Shown here: in pieces, positions 14,664 through 23,039 of the stretch
How positions within the stretch are numbered: the first letter of the stretch is position 1
Layout: every line of letters starts with the position of its first letter
Source of the DNA: TC-15 sp034437275
GTDB lineage: Bacteria; Chloroflexota; Anaerolineae; Aggregatilineales; Aggregatilineaceae
NCBI GenBank assembly: GCA_034437275.1
Contig: DAOTUD010000039.1
Span: forward strand, 1 to 38,178
DNA: 38,178 nt
Reading direction: 5' to 3'
Position numbers and translations under genes: made by a program
The notes under the pieces: generated by a model
What the model was told of the DNA's origin: nothing
Database searches by the model: none
Seen by the model: only the letters and a program-made list of their open reading frames with translations

Positions 14664-15578
14664 CTACTCCTCCGCCTCCAGCACTTCTGAGCGCGGATCG
14701 AGCAGCACCAACAACCCGAAGAACCCCGCGTTGGCGAACAACAGCGGAGCCAGGAACGGCGCGCCCCGGATGAAGCGTTCGGCGACGAACGTCCCGCCCG
14801 CGATCAGGTTGTCCTGGACGTGCAGCCACGCGCCGATCAGCCCGGTGACGATCAGCAGCAGCATGGCCGTGATGTAGACCGTGATGTCGGACGGCGTCGG
14901 GCGTTCCAGCATCCCCAGCCCGACCCCAACTACCGTGCCAAAAACGCCGATCACGGTCGGCACCCACAACCATTCGTTCGCAAAACCGGTGCGAGCGTGG
15001 TCCAGCACGCTGCTGATGGTGGTCGCCAGCACGCCCAAACCGACCATCAGGAAGTAGGCGCGCGTCTTGCTGAGCGGCAGCTGCAAGCGCCAGCCACCCG
15101 GCATCCGCAGTTTTCCGCTGTCGGGCGGGTCTTCGACCCAGGCGGCGCTGATGCCCCACAACCCAACCAGCGAGAACATCAGCGGGCCGATGACCGGCGG
15201 CCCCCACACCAGCAGGCGCACCGTCAGCTGTTCGCCTTCCGGGCCGGTCGGCAGCGCAGCGCGGATCACGTGGAAGTACGCCCCCAGCAGCCCGACGCCA
15301 ATGCTGCCCACCAGCACTACCGTCGCCAACGTGGTCGCCAGCGGTCGGTAGCGCAGCGCGATCAGGCCGCACACCAGCAGTACCACACCGGCAAATGGCC
15401 CGTAGATGATCGGAATCCATTCGCGGGGCACGATGGTGCCGCTGATGCTGTGCGCCAGGTAGATGTCGATGCCCAGGAATATCTCGTTCACCGCCGCCAG
15501 CAGCAGCATCCACTGGTCACGCGAGAAAGGGATGCGCACACGGCGCACCGGCGGGACAACGGCTTCCAGGTGATACAT
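14664..15578 (-). CDS. Polytopic membrane protein, partner of the octaheme cytochrome
   Basis: A 304-residue protein with about eight hydrophobic helices. Histidines near helix ends (AYFHVIR, WLHVQDN, DHARTG) could bind heme or sit near a quinone, but this is inference. It starts 2 bases after the stop of the octaheme cytochrome gene, so the two are translationally coupled and probably form a membrane complex. It resembles neither NapC/NrfH nor NrfD in an obvious way. It may be a quinone-interacting subunit that passes electrons to or from the cytochrome. Confidence 0.65.
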   Translation of the reverse strand: MYHLEAVVPPVRRVRIPFSRDQWMLLLAAVNEIFLGIDIYLAHSISGTIVPREWIPIIYGPFAGVVLLVCGLIALRYRPLATTLATVVLVGSIGVGLLGAYFHVIRAALPTGPEGEQLTVRLLVWGPPVIGPLMFSLVGLWGISAAWVEDPPDSGKLRMPGGWRLQLPLSKTRAYFLMVGLGVLATTISSVLDHARTGFANEWLWVPTVIGVFGTVVGVGLGMLERPTPSDITVYITAMLLLIVTGLIGAWLHVQDNLIAGGTFVAERFIRGAPFLAPLLFANAGFFGLLVLLDPRSEVLEAEE

Positions 15579-15580
15579 CG

Positions 15581-16927
15581 CTACTCATCTCCCCCGGTGT
15601 CCGCCTCGCTCTGGATGCGGTCCGCCATCTCGCGCAGCTCGGCCATGGTGTGCAGCACCTCGTACGCGCCGTGCCACTGGGTATAGTCCGGTCCCTGCAT
15701 CCACGCGCCAAATTTCGCCGTGCGGCCCCAGTGATGCCACAGGTTGAAATGCGTAAACTCGATTGGTTCGTCGAACGGCGCGGCGGTGATCAGGTCTTGT
15801 GCGCGCAGCGGGGCCATGATCGTGTCGCTCTCCTCGACCCAGGCATTGATCGCATCGACCAGTTTGTCACCGTCGGTGTACAGGCCATCGACGAAATTCT
15901 CGTTATGACACTGGCGGCACACGTTTTGCATCTCGACCTTGTTATCCTGCCAGCTTGGCCGCCGCACACTGACCGGTTGGAACAGATACCACGTCAGGCG
16001 CTCACCGATATCGTGGGTGGTCCCGCTTGCGCCGAAACCGCTCATGTGACAGGTGGCACAAGTCGGGGCCGGGAAGTCCTTGACAGTCAGCGTGCCCGGC
16101 TCGGCTTCCCACTCCCAGCGGTAACCGTCGGTCAGGTAGGCGATACCGTGCGGCGATTCGACGTAAATTTCCCACTGCGGGTGGTCCGGCCCGATGTGGC
16201 AGGCGTTGCAGGTTTCCGGCTTGCGAGCCTGCTCCAGGCTGAAGGTGTGCCGCAGGTGGCACTTCTGGCACTGGCCGATGGAGCCGTCCGGTTGGGGCAG
16301 CCCGATGTTGTGACATCCTTCGCACGCGAAGCGCGTAACCGCCGGGCCTTCCAGCCGGTACAGCGCGTTGCGCGTCTCGTTGGGCTTGACCGATGCTTCG
16401 GGGATGGCATTGTAAGCAGCGAGTTGATCGGACGTCAATCCCTCCAGGCCAACCATCGCCGCATAGGCCGGGATGCTGTGCCGGCTCTGGCCAAACTCCT
16501 TGACTTCGACGGCGTGGCAGGTTTCGCATTTTTTGGGCGTGGGCGAGTTCAATACAAACGTGTCCTGGTGCGCGATTGCGCCGGGATAGTCCTTATCGAC
16601 GCCGTGACAGTCCATACAGGACACCTCGGCGGCGGCCATCGTGCTGAAGCTGTACTGCTGCACGATGCCGGGCGTGGTGCGGCGGTGGCACGTGACGCAC
16701 TCGTTATCGCTGGTCGCCAACGCGTTGACGCGCTCGCCACGCTCGGCGACTTCCTCCTCACCAATCGCCATCACGATCAGCACCAGGCCGATCACCACCA
16801 GCACGCTCACCACGCCCAGGATCAGAATCCGGCCCGCGTGCGGCCATTCGCGCCGCACTCGAGGCCAAAAGCCGTTGGTTCGTTCCGTCGTTTGTCTGTC
16901 GGGTTGCTCCTCAGATTGTTCGGTCAT
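15581..16927 (-). CDS. Membrane-anchored octaheme c-type cytochrome, HAO-like
   Basis: A 448-residue protein with a basic N-terminus, one transmembrane anchor (about 33-54) and eight CxxCH heme sites at about 77, 104, 134, 202, 220, 240, 290 and 337. Count, spacing and the 'DYTQWHGAYEV' C-terminal part resemble hydroxylamine-oxidoreductase-like octaheme proteins, including the reductive epsilon-HAO group that works on nitrite or hydroxylamine. Whether it oxidises or reduces cannot be read here; the tyrosine that cross-links heme 4 in true HAO is not certain. The ATG at 16927 has GAGGAG 9 bases upstream; a GTG at 16936 is possible. It lies second in an operon behind a cupin gene and an FNR-type site. 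Confidence 0.82.
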   Translation of the reverse strand: MTEQSEEQPDRQTTERTNGFWPRVRREWPHAGRILILGVVSVLVVIGLVLIVMAIGEEEVAERGERVNALATSDNECVTCHRRTTPGIVQQYSFSTMAAAEVSCMDCHGVDKDYPGAIAHQDTFVLNSPTPKKCETCHAVEVKEFGQSRHSIPAYAAMVGLEGLTSDQLAAYNAIPEASVKPNETRNALYRLEGPAVTRFACEGCHNIGLPQPDGSIGQCQKCHLRHTFSLEQARKPETCNACHIGPDHPQWEIYVESPHGIAYLTDGYRWEWEAEPGTLTVKDFPAPTCATCHMSGFGASGTTHDIGERLTWYLFQPVSVRRPSWQDNKVEMQNVCRQCHNENFVDGLYTDGDKLVDAINAWVEESDTIMAPLRAQDLITAAPFDEPIEFTHFNLWHHWGRTAKFGAWMQGPDYTQWHGAYEVLHTMAELREMADRIQSEADTGGDE

Positions 16928-16964
16928 AGGGTTCACTCCTCAAAGTGTGCGCGTCTATTCAAGA

Positions 16965-17279
16965 TCAAATCAAGATCAACAGCATCACCAGCGGGGTGGT
17001 CGCGGTGATGCTGTGCGGCAGCCGGGGAGCCATGTGCACCCAGGTGCCGGCCTGGGCCGATTGCGACTCGTCGCCCAGCACCAGCTCAGCCTCGCCCTGC
17101 ACGAAGACCAGCATCGCCGGACGGGACGCGGTGTGCTCGGACAACTCCTGGCCGGGCGCAAAGCCGAACAACACCGCTTTCGCGTCGTCGCCGTCGTAGA
17201 TCGTGCGGCTGACAATGCTGTCGTCGGGGATGTCGGGCAAGGCCTGGATCAGATCGGTGAAGCAGGTATAGGCAGGCAT
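16965..17279 (-). CDS. Small cupin-domain protein
   Basis: A 104-residue single-domain cupin. Motif 1 is around 'GQELSEHTAS..AMLVFVQGEA' (H48, E66 region) and motif 2 is 'GTWVHMAPRLPHSI' with a metal-type histidine near residue 89. Small cupins like this act as metal-dependent sensors or oxidase-like enzymes, and are often found beside nitrogen-oxide or redox genes. A strong AGGAGG precedes the ATG. It is the first gene of the cupin-octaheme-membrane operon, with 37 bases before the cytochrome start. A role in sensing or protecting against a reactive nitrogen substrate is plausible but inferred. Confidence 0.8.
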   Translation of the reverse strand: MPAYTCFTDLIQALPDIPDDSIVSRTIYDGDDAKAVLFGFAPGQELSEHTASRPAMLVFVQGEAELVLGDESQSAQAGTWVHMAPRLPHSITATTPLVMLLILI

Positions 17280-17324
17280 GATCCTCCTAAGAAAATGTGA
17301 AATGAGCCATATAGCTATATTTAG

Positions 17325-17366
17325 ATGTTAGCAAATATCAAACCAATCAGCCTTGATCCAGATCAA
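17325..17366 (-). promoter_or_regulatory. FNR/CRP-type operator with -10 box upstream of the cupin-octaheme operon
   Basis: TTGATCCAGATCAA at 17353-17366 fits the FNR consensus TTGAT-N4-ATCAA exactly. On the minus strand TAACAT lies at 17330-17325. A transcript start at 17318 would place the operator centre at -41.5, the class II activator position, and leave a 39-base 5' untranslated region before the cupin gene. The divergent symporter operon begins 217 bases away and has a TATACT -10-like box at 17517-17522, so it is the less likely target. Nothing else is visible in 17280-17582. Confidence 0.72.
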
Positions 17367-17582
17367 GTTTTGTTCAATTGGAGTTGATATGTCGCGTGGG
17401 GAGGGGTATTCCATCGCCATCGTGCGCCGCGCAACTGGCAGGCATACGCCAATAGGTGTAGTAAGCCCCCGGTAATCGCTGCAAAAAAGCCAATAGCTAA
17501 AAAAAGCAATATCCCGTATACTGCTTAGCGGTGTTTTGCTTAACCTTATTGCACATATTTTCACAAAAGGAGAAATGACACT

Positions 17583-17864
17583 ATGGATCACGGACCTGCC
17601 GTCGAGCTGGAGCAAGACAACGCCTCCGACATTAAGTCGCGCGTTGGCTTTGTGTTGTTCTTGATATACGGGTTAGTGTATGCCGGTTTTGTGATGATCA
17701 ACACCCTCAGCCCCAAGTCCATGAGTCGAACGATTATCTTCGATCTCAACCTGGCCGTTGTCTACGGTTTTGGACTCATCTTCCTGGCCATCGTCATGGG
17801 GCTGGTCTACAACGCAGTCTGCTCACATTATGAAAAGCAACTCAACCAGGGGGATGGCACATGA
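17583..17864 (+). CDS. DUF485 membrane protein, symporter partner
   Basis: A 93-residue DUF485 (YjcH-type) protein with two transmembrane helices at about 21-41 and 55-77 and charged ends. In many bacteria this family is encoded directly before an acetate or other monocarboxylate symporter, as here: the next start codon overlaps the stop (ATGA). It probably helps assemble or regulate that transporter. AAAGGAG precedes the start, and a TATACT -10-like box at 17517-17522 may be its promoter. Confidence 0.88.
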   Translation: MDHGPAVELEQDNASDIKSRVGFVLFLIYGLVYAGFVMINTLSPKSMSRTIIFDLNLAVVYGFGLIFLAIVMGLVYNAVCSHYEKQLNQGDGT

Positions 17865-19774
17865 CTTACGATCCATCAGCGCAAGCCGTAGGACTTTTCG
17901 TCGCATTCGTGCTGTTGGTGCTCGGCATCTCGTTTTATTTTGCCCGGCGCACCAAAGATTCTAAGGGGTATTTCGCAGCCGGGGGAACCATCCACTGGTC
18001 GGTGAACGGGATCGCGTTTGCAGGCGATTATCTCTCCGCGGCCTCGTTTTTGGGCATCGCGGGCATGATCGCCACCGTTGGTTACGACGGGTTTTTATAC
18101 TCGATTGGCTATCTGGCGGGCTGGATCGTGGCGCTATTCGTCGTCGCCGAACCGCTCAAACGCCTGGGCAAGTACACGTTTTCCGATGCGCTGGACGCCA
18201 AGTTCAACTCGAAAAGCATTCAGCTTACGGCGGGGATCAGCACGCTTGTGGTATCGGTATGTTACCTCATCCCGCAGATGGTCGGTGCCGGGGCGCTGGT
18301 GACGCCGCTGTTGGGGCTGCCACATTACGTCGGCGTGATCATGGTCGGGGCGATTGTGATCTTCATCGTGGCGACGGCGGGCATGGCCTCGACGACCTAC
18401 GTGCAGTTTCTTAAGGGTGCCCTGCTCATCGTTTTTTCGACCGTCATCGTGATCCTGGTGCTCAACAATGGGTTCTCGCTGAAGCCCTCGGAGGATTACC
18501 ACGAATTCGAGGCGATTGGCGCGACAGTGGCCGACGATGGCACGGTGACAGCCTTGGCACACAACCCGTATGCTATTGTCGATCAGACACAGGTGGGCGA
18601 TCTGACGTTTGTGAAACTGGAAGCGGAGGAGATCGATACCTGGTGGCGGCTGGATGAGCAAGACGGCCAGCCGGTATTGACGGAAACGCTGTCCATCGTC
18701 GAGACGGCTGGCGGTGAAACGCTGTACAATGGTGCGCCGCAAGAAGACGAGCGCTTTTACCAGGTCGGACACTTTCACAAGATCATTGTGGATGGGCAAG
18801 AGGTCGACTCGATCGAGAACCTGAATCCGGCTGAATTCCTGGCGATCATCGAAGACAGCGAGATTGTCCGCTTCACGAAGGAAAGTTTTAGCCACGATGG
18901 GAACGATATCCAGGTGTGGTACCAGACCATCACGCCCGGCGAGCAAATCATGCAACCCGGCCTCAAGTTCAAGGTGGATGAAGGCTCCACGACATCCTCC
19001 AAGCTGAATTTCGTCTCCTTGATGCTGGCGCTGTTCTTCGGCACGTCGGCCCTGCCCCACATCCTGATCCGTTACTACACCGTCCCCAACCAGACCGCAG
19101 CCCGCAAATCGACCATTGTGGCGATTGGCGCCATTGGTTTCTTCTACATTCTGACGCTCTTTATGGGGCTGGGCGCGATGGTTAACGGGGTGCTGGATGT
19201 CGAGAGCAACAACATGTCAGCGCCGCTGCTGGCACAGTATTTTGGTACCACGCTGTTCGCGGTAGTATCCGCCATCGCATTCGCGACGGTGCTGGGCACA
19301 GTCAGCGGGCTGATCGTCGCCTCATCGGGCGCGGTCGTGCACGATCTGATGAACAGCTTTGGGGGCCTCAAGCTCTCAGACTCAGCCCAGATTGTGGCCG
19401 GTAAAGTGGCCGCCATCGTGGTGGGGGCGCTTGCTATTCTGCTGGGCATCTACTTTAAGGGTACGAACGTGTCGTTCCTGGTGGGGCTGGCCTTTGCTGT
19501 GGCGGCCTCCGCCAACCTGCCGGCGATCCTGATGCTGTTGTTCTGGAAGAAGACTACCGCACGCGGGATCGCTGCATCGGTGTTGGTGGGCATGGTGTCG
19601 TCGCTCGTGCTGATCATGCTCTCTCCGGCGATGTACGAACGGTACGGCGTGGATGCGACGGCGCCCTTCCCGCTGGACAATCCTGGCATCGTGTCGATTC
19701 CGCTAAGTTTCATCACGCTGATCGTGGTGTCACTGCTGACCCAGAAACGCGCATCATCCGAAGCGGCACCATAA
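17861..19774 (+). CDS. ActP-like sodium:solute symporter with soluble insert
   Basis: A 637-residue transporter of the SSS family, closest in style to ActP (cation/acetate symporter; GISFYFARRTK..GYFAAGG, then AGDYLSAASFLG). Typical ActP is about 550 residues. The extra length is a soluble, acidic segment at about 204-382 between two transmembrane helices, with beta-rich stretches and no obvious catalytic motif. Substrate is probably acetate or another short acid. The start overlaps the DUF485 stop codon (ATGA). The next genes on this side are on the opposite strand. Confidence 0.88.
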   Translation: MTYDPSAQAVGLFVAFVLLVLGISFYFARRTKDSKGYFAAGGTIHWSVNGIAFAGDYLSAASFLGIAGMIATVGYDGFLYSIGYLAGWIVALFVVAEPLKRLGKYTFSDALDAKFNSKSIQLTAGISTLVVSVCYLIPQMVGAGALVTPLLGLPHYVGVIMVGAIVIFIVATAGMASTTYVQFLKGALLIVFSTVIVILVLNNGFSLKPSEDYHEFEAIGATVADDGTVTALAHNPYAIVDQTQVGDLTFVKLEAEEIDTWWRLDEQDGQPVLTETLSIVETAGGETLYNGAPQEDERFYQVGHFHKIIVDGQEVDSIENLNPAEFLAIIEDSEIVRFTKESFSHDGNDIQVWYQTITPGEQIMQPGLKFKVDEGSTTSSKLNFVSLMLALFFGTSALPHILIRYYTVPNQTAARKSTIVAIGAIGFFYILTLFMGLGAMVNGVLDVESNNMSAPLLAQYFGTTLFAVVSAIAFATVLGTVSGLIVASSGAVVHDLMNSFGGLKLSDSAQIVAGKVAAIVVGALAILLGIYFKGTNVSFLVGLAFAVAASANLPAILMLLFWKKTTARGIAASVLVGMVSSLVLIMLSPAMYERYGVDATAPFPLDNPGIVSIPLSFITLIVVSLLTQKRASSEAAP

Positions 19775-19795
19775 CCTATCGGGCAGCACAATGCC

Positions 19796-19830
19796 CAGGT
19801 GCGAGGCTGAATATGCTGGCCTCGCACCTG
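19796..19830. terminator. Hairpin behind the symporter gene
   Basis: CAGGTGCGAGGC (19796-19807) is exactly complementary to GCCTCGCACCTG (19819-19830) across an 11-base loop. It follows the symporter stop at 19774. There is no T-run on either strand, so termination is likely but not strong. Confidence 0.5.
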
Positions 19831-19924
19831 CTCCATCGCCACCGTGCGCAGCAGGTCGTCGTGCTGGATGACGGCTTGCTGCCCGGTTGGGGCGGATCGC
19901 GCCCAGGTCTTCCAGCGTGCTCAT
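19831..19924 (-). pseudogene. Possible remnant of a gene behind fecR
   Basis: Six bases after the FecR-gene stop, ATG at 19924 opens MSTLEDLGAIRP. A shift of one frame continues it into TGQQAVIQHDDLLRTVAMEQ. The composition looks protein-like in both segments, but there is no single long frame, and the hairpin at 19796-19830 follows. I cannot name a family. It may be a decayed gene or chance. Confidence 0.25.
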
Positions 19925-19930
19925 CGCACC

Positions 19931-21025
19931 TCAGTTCCACACCAGTTCGACGCTGACCTGCTGTCCCGGCGCGACCGTCACCTCGGCGGTCTGCACGTCG
20001 TCGGGCTGTGACTGCGGGGCGGCGCTGATCTGCCACGTCCCCGGCCCGGCCAGGATCGGCGTGCCGGACTCGGCGGTCGTGGAGCCGGTCAGGTCGTCCT
20101 GCGTCAGCGTGACGGTCAGCGGCTCGTCGATGGGCTGGCCCGTCGCGTCGACGGTGTCCAGCACGACCGCGCCCAGCTCGACCGGGATCGCCTGGAGCTG
20201 CTCCAGTGCGGTGTCTTCCGGGAACTCGACACCGCGCACCACCGCCGGGCCAGGGGTGTGGACGGTGACATCATACGTGCCCAGCGGCACCGGCATTGCA
20301 TCGCCCATCCGGTAGCGGAAGGTCTGGTCGTTGTCCTGCTTGTGGAACATCACCACCACCGGCGGCAGTTCGTCCACCGGGGCGTTGGCCTGCATATCGG
20401 CCTGTCCCCAGATCAGGCGCTCGCTGAGCGTGCCGTCTTCGTCGATCCACACGCCGTAACCACACAGCACGGTTTCGGTGCGTCCCCCGGCGGTGACTTC
20501 GACCTCACCGACCATCGTCGCGACTTGCGTCAGCGCGGCGGGCCGCACAAACACCACGTAATCGGTGCCCCGGATGGCGATGTTGGCGACCGGGGTGTCC
20601 ATCTCGAAGCGCGAGTCGGCATCGAGCGCCTGCTCTACGCGGTTGAACGCCTGCCCGGCCAGCAGATCGAGTTCGATCTGGACCGACTCCCCGGCCTGCC
20701 GGAACACGCGGACCTCAAGTTCGGTGCCCGGGGCCAGCACGGTTTCCGCCCCCGTGAAGAACGTCAGCACCGCTTCGCCATCGTCAGCCACCGTGATCCG
20801 GTCGCCAGCACGAACCGGGCGGCGCTCGCCGGCGGCGATGGCCTGCGGATCGGTGTCGCCGTTGATCGTCGCGCGGCCCTCGGTGACGCGCAGCGTAGCG
20901 ACCGCCTCTTCCCAGGCCGGGCTGTCGTCGTCCTCGCTTTGGCTGAACACATAGACGCCGACGACCCCCACCACGATCACGATCAGGGCGGTCAGCAGCG
21001 CCAGCGTACGTTTTTGTGATAACAT
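19931..21025 (-). CDS. FecR-domain membrane-anchored protein
   Basis: A 364-residue protein with one N-terminal transmembrane helix (about 8-28) followed by an extracytoplasmic FecR-like domain at about 60-205 ('GDRITVADDGEAVLTFF', then 'TPVANIAIRGTDYVV'). The latter is typical of FecR-domain beta proteins, including those without a sigma factor partner. The C-terminal 150 residues are beta-rich with a Thr/Asp-heavy makeup. It probably binds an extracellular ligand; signalling is uncertain since no sigma factor gene is near. AAAGGAGATATT precedes the start, 42 bases after the upstream ITPase-like gene. Confidence 0.8.
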   Translation of the reverse strand: MLSQKRTLALLTALIVIVVGVVGVYVFSQSEDDDSPAWEEAVATLRVTEGRATINGDTDPQAIAAGERRPVRAGDRITVADDGEAVLTFFTGAETVLAPGTELEVRVFRQAGESVQIELDLLAGQAFNRVEQALDADSRFEMDTPVANIAIRGTDYVVFVRPAALTQVATMVGEVEVTAGGRTETVLCGYGVWIDEDGTLSERLIWGQADMQANAPVDELPPVVVMFHKQDNDQTFRYRMGDAMPVPLGTYDVTVHTPGPAVVRGVEFPEDTALEQLQAIPVELGAVVLDTVDATGQPIDEPLTVTLTQDDLTGSTTAESGTPILAGPGTWQISAAPQSQPDDVQTAEVTVAPGQQVSVELVWN

Positions 21026-21067
21026 AATATCTCCTTTCCCTATACTAGAACATACACTTACCGGCCC

Positions 21068-21703
21068 CTAATCGGCCAACAGCGCGCGGATGTGGGGCAG
21101 CGCCCGCCGCAGGGCACGCTCGCGGTGCGTGACGTAGCGCGCCTTTTGCGCGGGGGGCAGATGGTGCATCTTGCCCAGCAGCAGTTCCCATTCCGGCACG
21201 TAGAACACCGACTCGAACGGAAAGCCCGCGATGCGCAGCGGGTCCGGCTCCTCCAGGATCACGCCGCGCAGCGTGCCGCCGAACAGCGCGATCTGGTCCG
21301 GGCTGGCCCCCACCGCGAACGCGGTGCGGAACTGTGCGCCGCGCGCCGCACGCGGGACGCCATCCAGCCGCCGCAGGCAATAGTCGATGACCGCCTGGTC
21401 GGACATGCGGCCCTGCCCGGTCCAGCGGCGGACGTGGATGCCCGGCTCGCCGCCCAGCGCGTCGATCTCGACGCCGGTGTCGTCGCCGATCACGACATAG
21501 CCGCCGTCGAGGTGTTGCAGGTAGGCGCGCGCCTTGATCGCCGCATTTTCTTCGAGGGTTGCCCCCGGCTCCGGCACGTCGAGCGCCAGCCCGATATCGG
21601 CGGGGGCCAGCACGGCCAACCCTTCCCGCGCGAAGAGGGCGCGGATTTCCATCAGTTTGCCGGGGTTGGTGGTCGCGTAGAGCAGTTGGCGAGAATGCGT
21701 CAT
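21068..21703 (-). CDS. rdgB: XTP/dITP diphosphatase, RdgB/HAM1 family
   Basis: A 211-residue Maf/HAM1-fold nucleotide sanitising enzyme that removes non-canonical purine triphosphates. The N-terminal 'YATTNPGKLMEI' (substrate and Mg site), 'IGDDTGVEIDALGG' (usual form is ADDSGL; Asp is retained) and 'GFPFESVFYVPE' (aromatic base contacts) are all present. GGAGG precedes the ATG. It is first in a two-gene minus-strand unit with the FecR protein. The family assignment is clear, though it lacks the usual 'SHR..AL' end; that region reads 'THRERALRR'. Confidence 0.87.
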   Translation of the reverse strand: MTHSRQLLYATTNPGKLMEIRALFAREGLAVLAPADIGLALDVPEPGATLEENAAIKARAYLQHLDGGYVVIGDDTGVEIDALGGEPGIHVRRWTGQGRMSDQAVIDYCLRRLDGVPRAARGAQFRTAFAVGASPDQIALFGGTLRGVILEEPDPLRIAGFPFESVFYVPEWELLLGKMHHLPPAQKARYVTHRERALRRALPHIRALLAD

Positions 21704-21757
21704 GGTGTGTCCTCCCGTGCCGAAAACTTAGAGGCCTTTTGAGAAAGTCGGGTTATT

Positions 21758-21829
21758 CCCTCACCCCCCGGCCTCCTCTCCCACCGAGTGGGCGAGGGGA
21801 GACCGCCCGCCAGGGCGGAGGGGTGAGGG
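21758..21829 (+). repeat. Inverted-repeat element, family B, 72-bp short copy
   Basis: Has the same CCCTCACCCC/GGGGTGAGGG ends as the 119-bp copies but lacks the central segment between the first TCTCCCAC and GGGGAGACCGCC. It sits between the RdgB-like and pectin-acetylesterase-like genes. Confidence 0.7.
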
Positions 21830-21846
21830 GCTTTTCAGACGGTCTG

Positions 21847-22929
21847 TTACTCCCTGTACAACTCCACCGCGTCGCAGTTGGTGCACTGCACATCCGCCAC
21901 CGGCTCGCCCGCCGCCAGTGCCGCCACCCAGTCGCGCAGCCGCACGCCGTCCACCTGGTAGGTGTAGAAATTGGGAGTATTCGTCAGGCAGTGGCCGACC
22001 CCCCACGCGGTATACGCGCGGAAGTTCGGCACGGCAGCCCGGATTTCCGCCAGGTTCGCGGCCAGCCCTTGCGCATAGGGCAGCGCATCATCCATCAGCA
22101 CCAGGTACGTATTCTGCACCAGGTCGCCGGCGGTGTTCACCTGCGCGAAGGTCGCGGCGGGATAGTGCGCGGCGGTGAGCGTGTACAACGCGGCGAACGT
22201 CAGGTCGGCGGGCGCGAGGTCTGCCACCCCATCGACCCAACGTGGCAGCCCGTCGGATGTGCCCCACGACGCGATCAGCTCGCCGACCGCGCCCCGGTAG
22301 CCGCCCGCCGCATCGCCCAGGTGTGCAACGGACGCCTCCGGGTACTGCTCCAGGATCGTCGCGGCGTGGAAGATCGACCCCAGGCTGCCGGCGCTGCACC
22401 CCATGTTGAAGACCATCGCCGCATCCGGGAACTGCGCGAACGTCCACGCCAGCGCCGCCTGTGCATTGCGGTAGCCCGTGTGATGCACCGGCCTGCGCGC
22501 GCCGTCCACGTCATAAAACGTCAGGCTGCTGCCGGTGTGCACGTCGCCGGTACAGTACGGGATGAAGACCATCGAATAATCGCGGAACGGGTTGTCCGGC
22601 GCGTCGAGGTCCAGCACGCCTGCACCACTGGTCGCCGGGTTATCCGCCGGGCCAATATCGGGATCGTACAGCCGCAGCCGGAAGCACGTCGCCGCGTCCC
22701 AGCACGCACCGCCGCCCTGGAAGAAGATCAGCAGCTTATCCAGCGCGCCGTTATGTACGTAAAACTGGTAGGGCGACCCGTCGGAGCAGATCGTCTCGCC
22801 GCCAGGCCGGACGACCGCCCAATACCCGCCGTTCTGCGCCAGCGCGCGCGGCGTCAGCGTCCTGCCCCCGGTCACAGTCACAATCACCACCACCAGCAGC
22901 AGGCCCCAGGTTCGCGTCGATTTCAGCAT
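21847..22929 (-). CDS. Secreted pectin-acetylesterase/Notum-like hydrolase
   Basis: A 360-residue exported protein with a signal peptide of about 31 residues. The pectinacetylesterase family signatures are present: QGGGACWD (about 71-78), YCTGDVHTG (125-133), and nucleophile S179 in GCSAGS. H313 in GHCLT is the likely catalytic histidine and D269 a possible acid. Members remove acetyl or acyl groups from polysaccharide or other esters outside the cell; the substrate here is unknown. AAAGGAACG precedes the start. Confidence 0.82.
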   Translation of the reverse strand: MLKSTRTWGLLLVVVIVTVTGGRTLTPRALAQNGGYWAVVRPGGETICSDGSPYQFYVHNGALDKLLIFFQGGGACWDAATCFRLRLYDPDIGPADNPATSGAGVLDLDAPDNPFRDYSMVFIPYCTGDVHTGSSLTFYDVDGARRPVHHTGYRNAQAALAWTFAQFPDAAMVFNMGCSAGSLGSIFHAATILEQYPEASVAHLGDAAGGYRGAVGELIASWGTSDGLPRWVDGVADLAPADLTFAALYTLTAAHYPAATFAQVNTAGDLVQNTYLVLMDDALPYAQGLAANLAEIRAAVPNFRAYTAWGVGHCLTNTPNFYTYQVDGVRLRDWVAALAAGEPVADVQCTNCDAVELYRE

Positions 22930-23039
22930 ATAACGTTCCTTTCACGAGAAAGTGCCATGCCGCCCATTGTACCAGGGTTCGGAATTTCTAACCCAACCGA
23001 CCCTGGATCGCAGCCCGGCGCTGTCGTACACTGGAGAGC

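Noticed and set aside
17353..17366. FNR-type site assigned to the plus-strand symporter operon
   Set aside because: No -10 box at the right distance on the plus strand, and the start codon is 217 bases away; the minus-strand geometry is exact.
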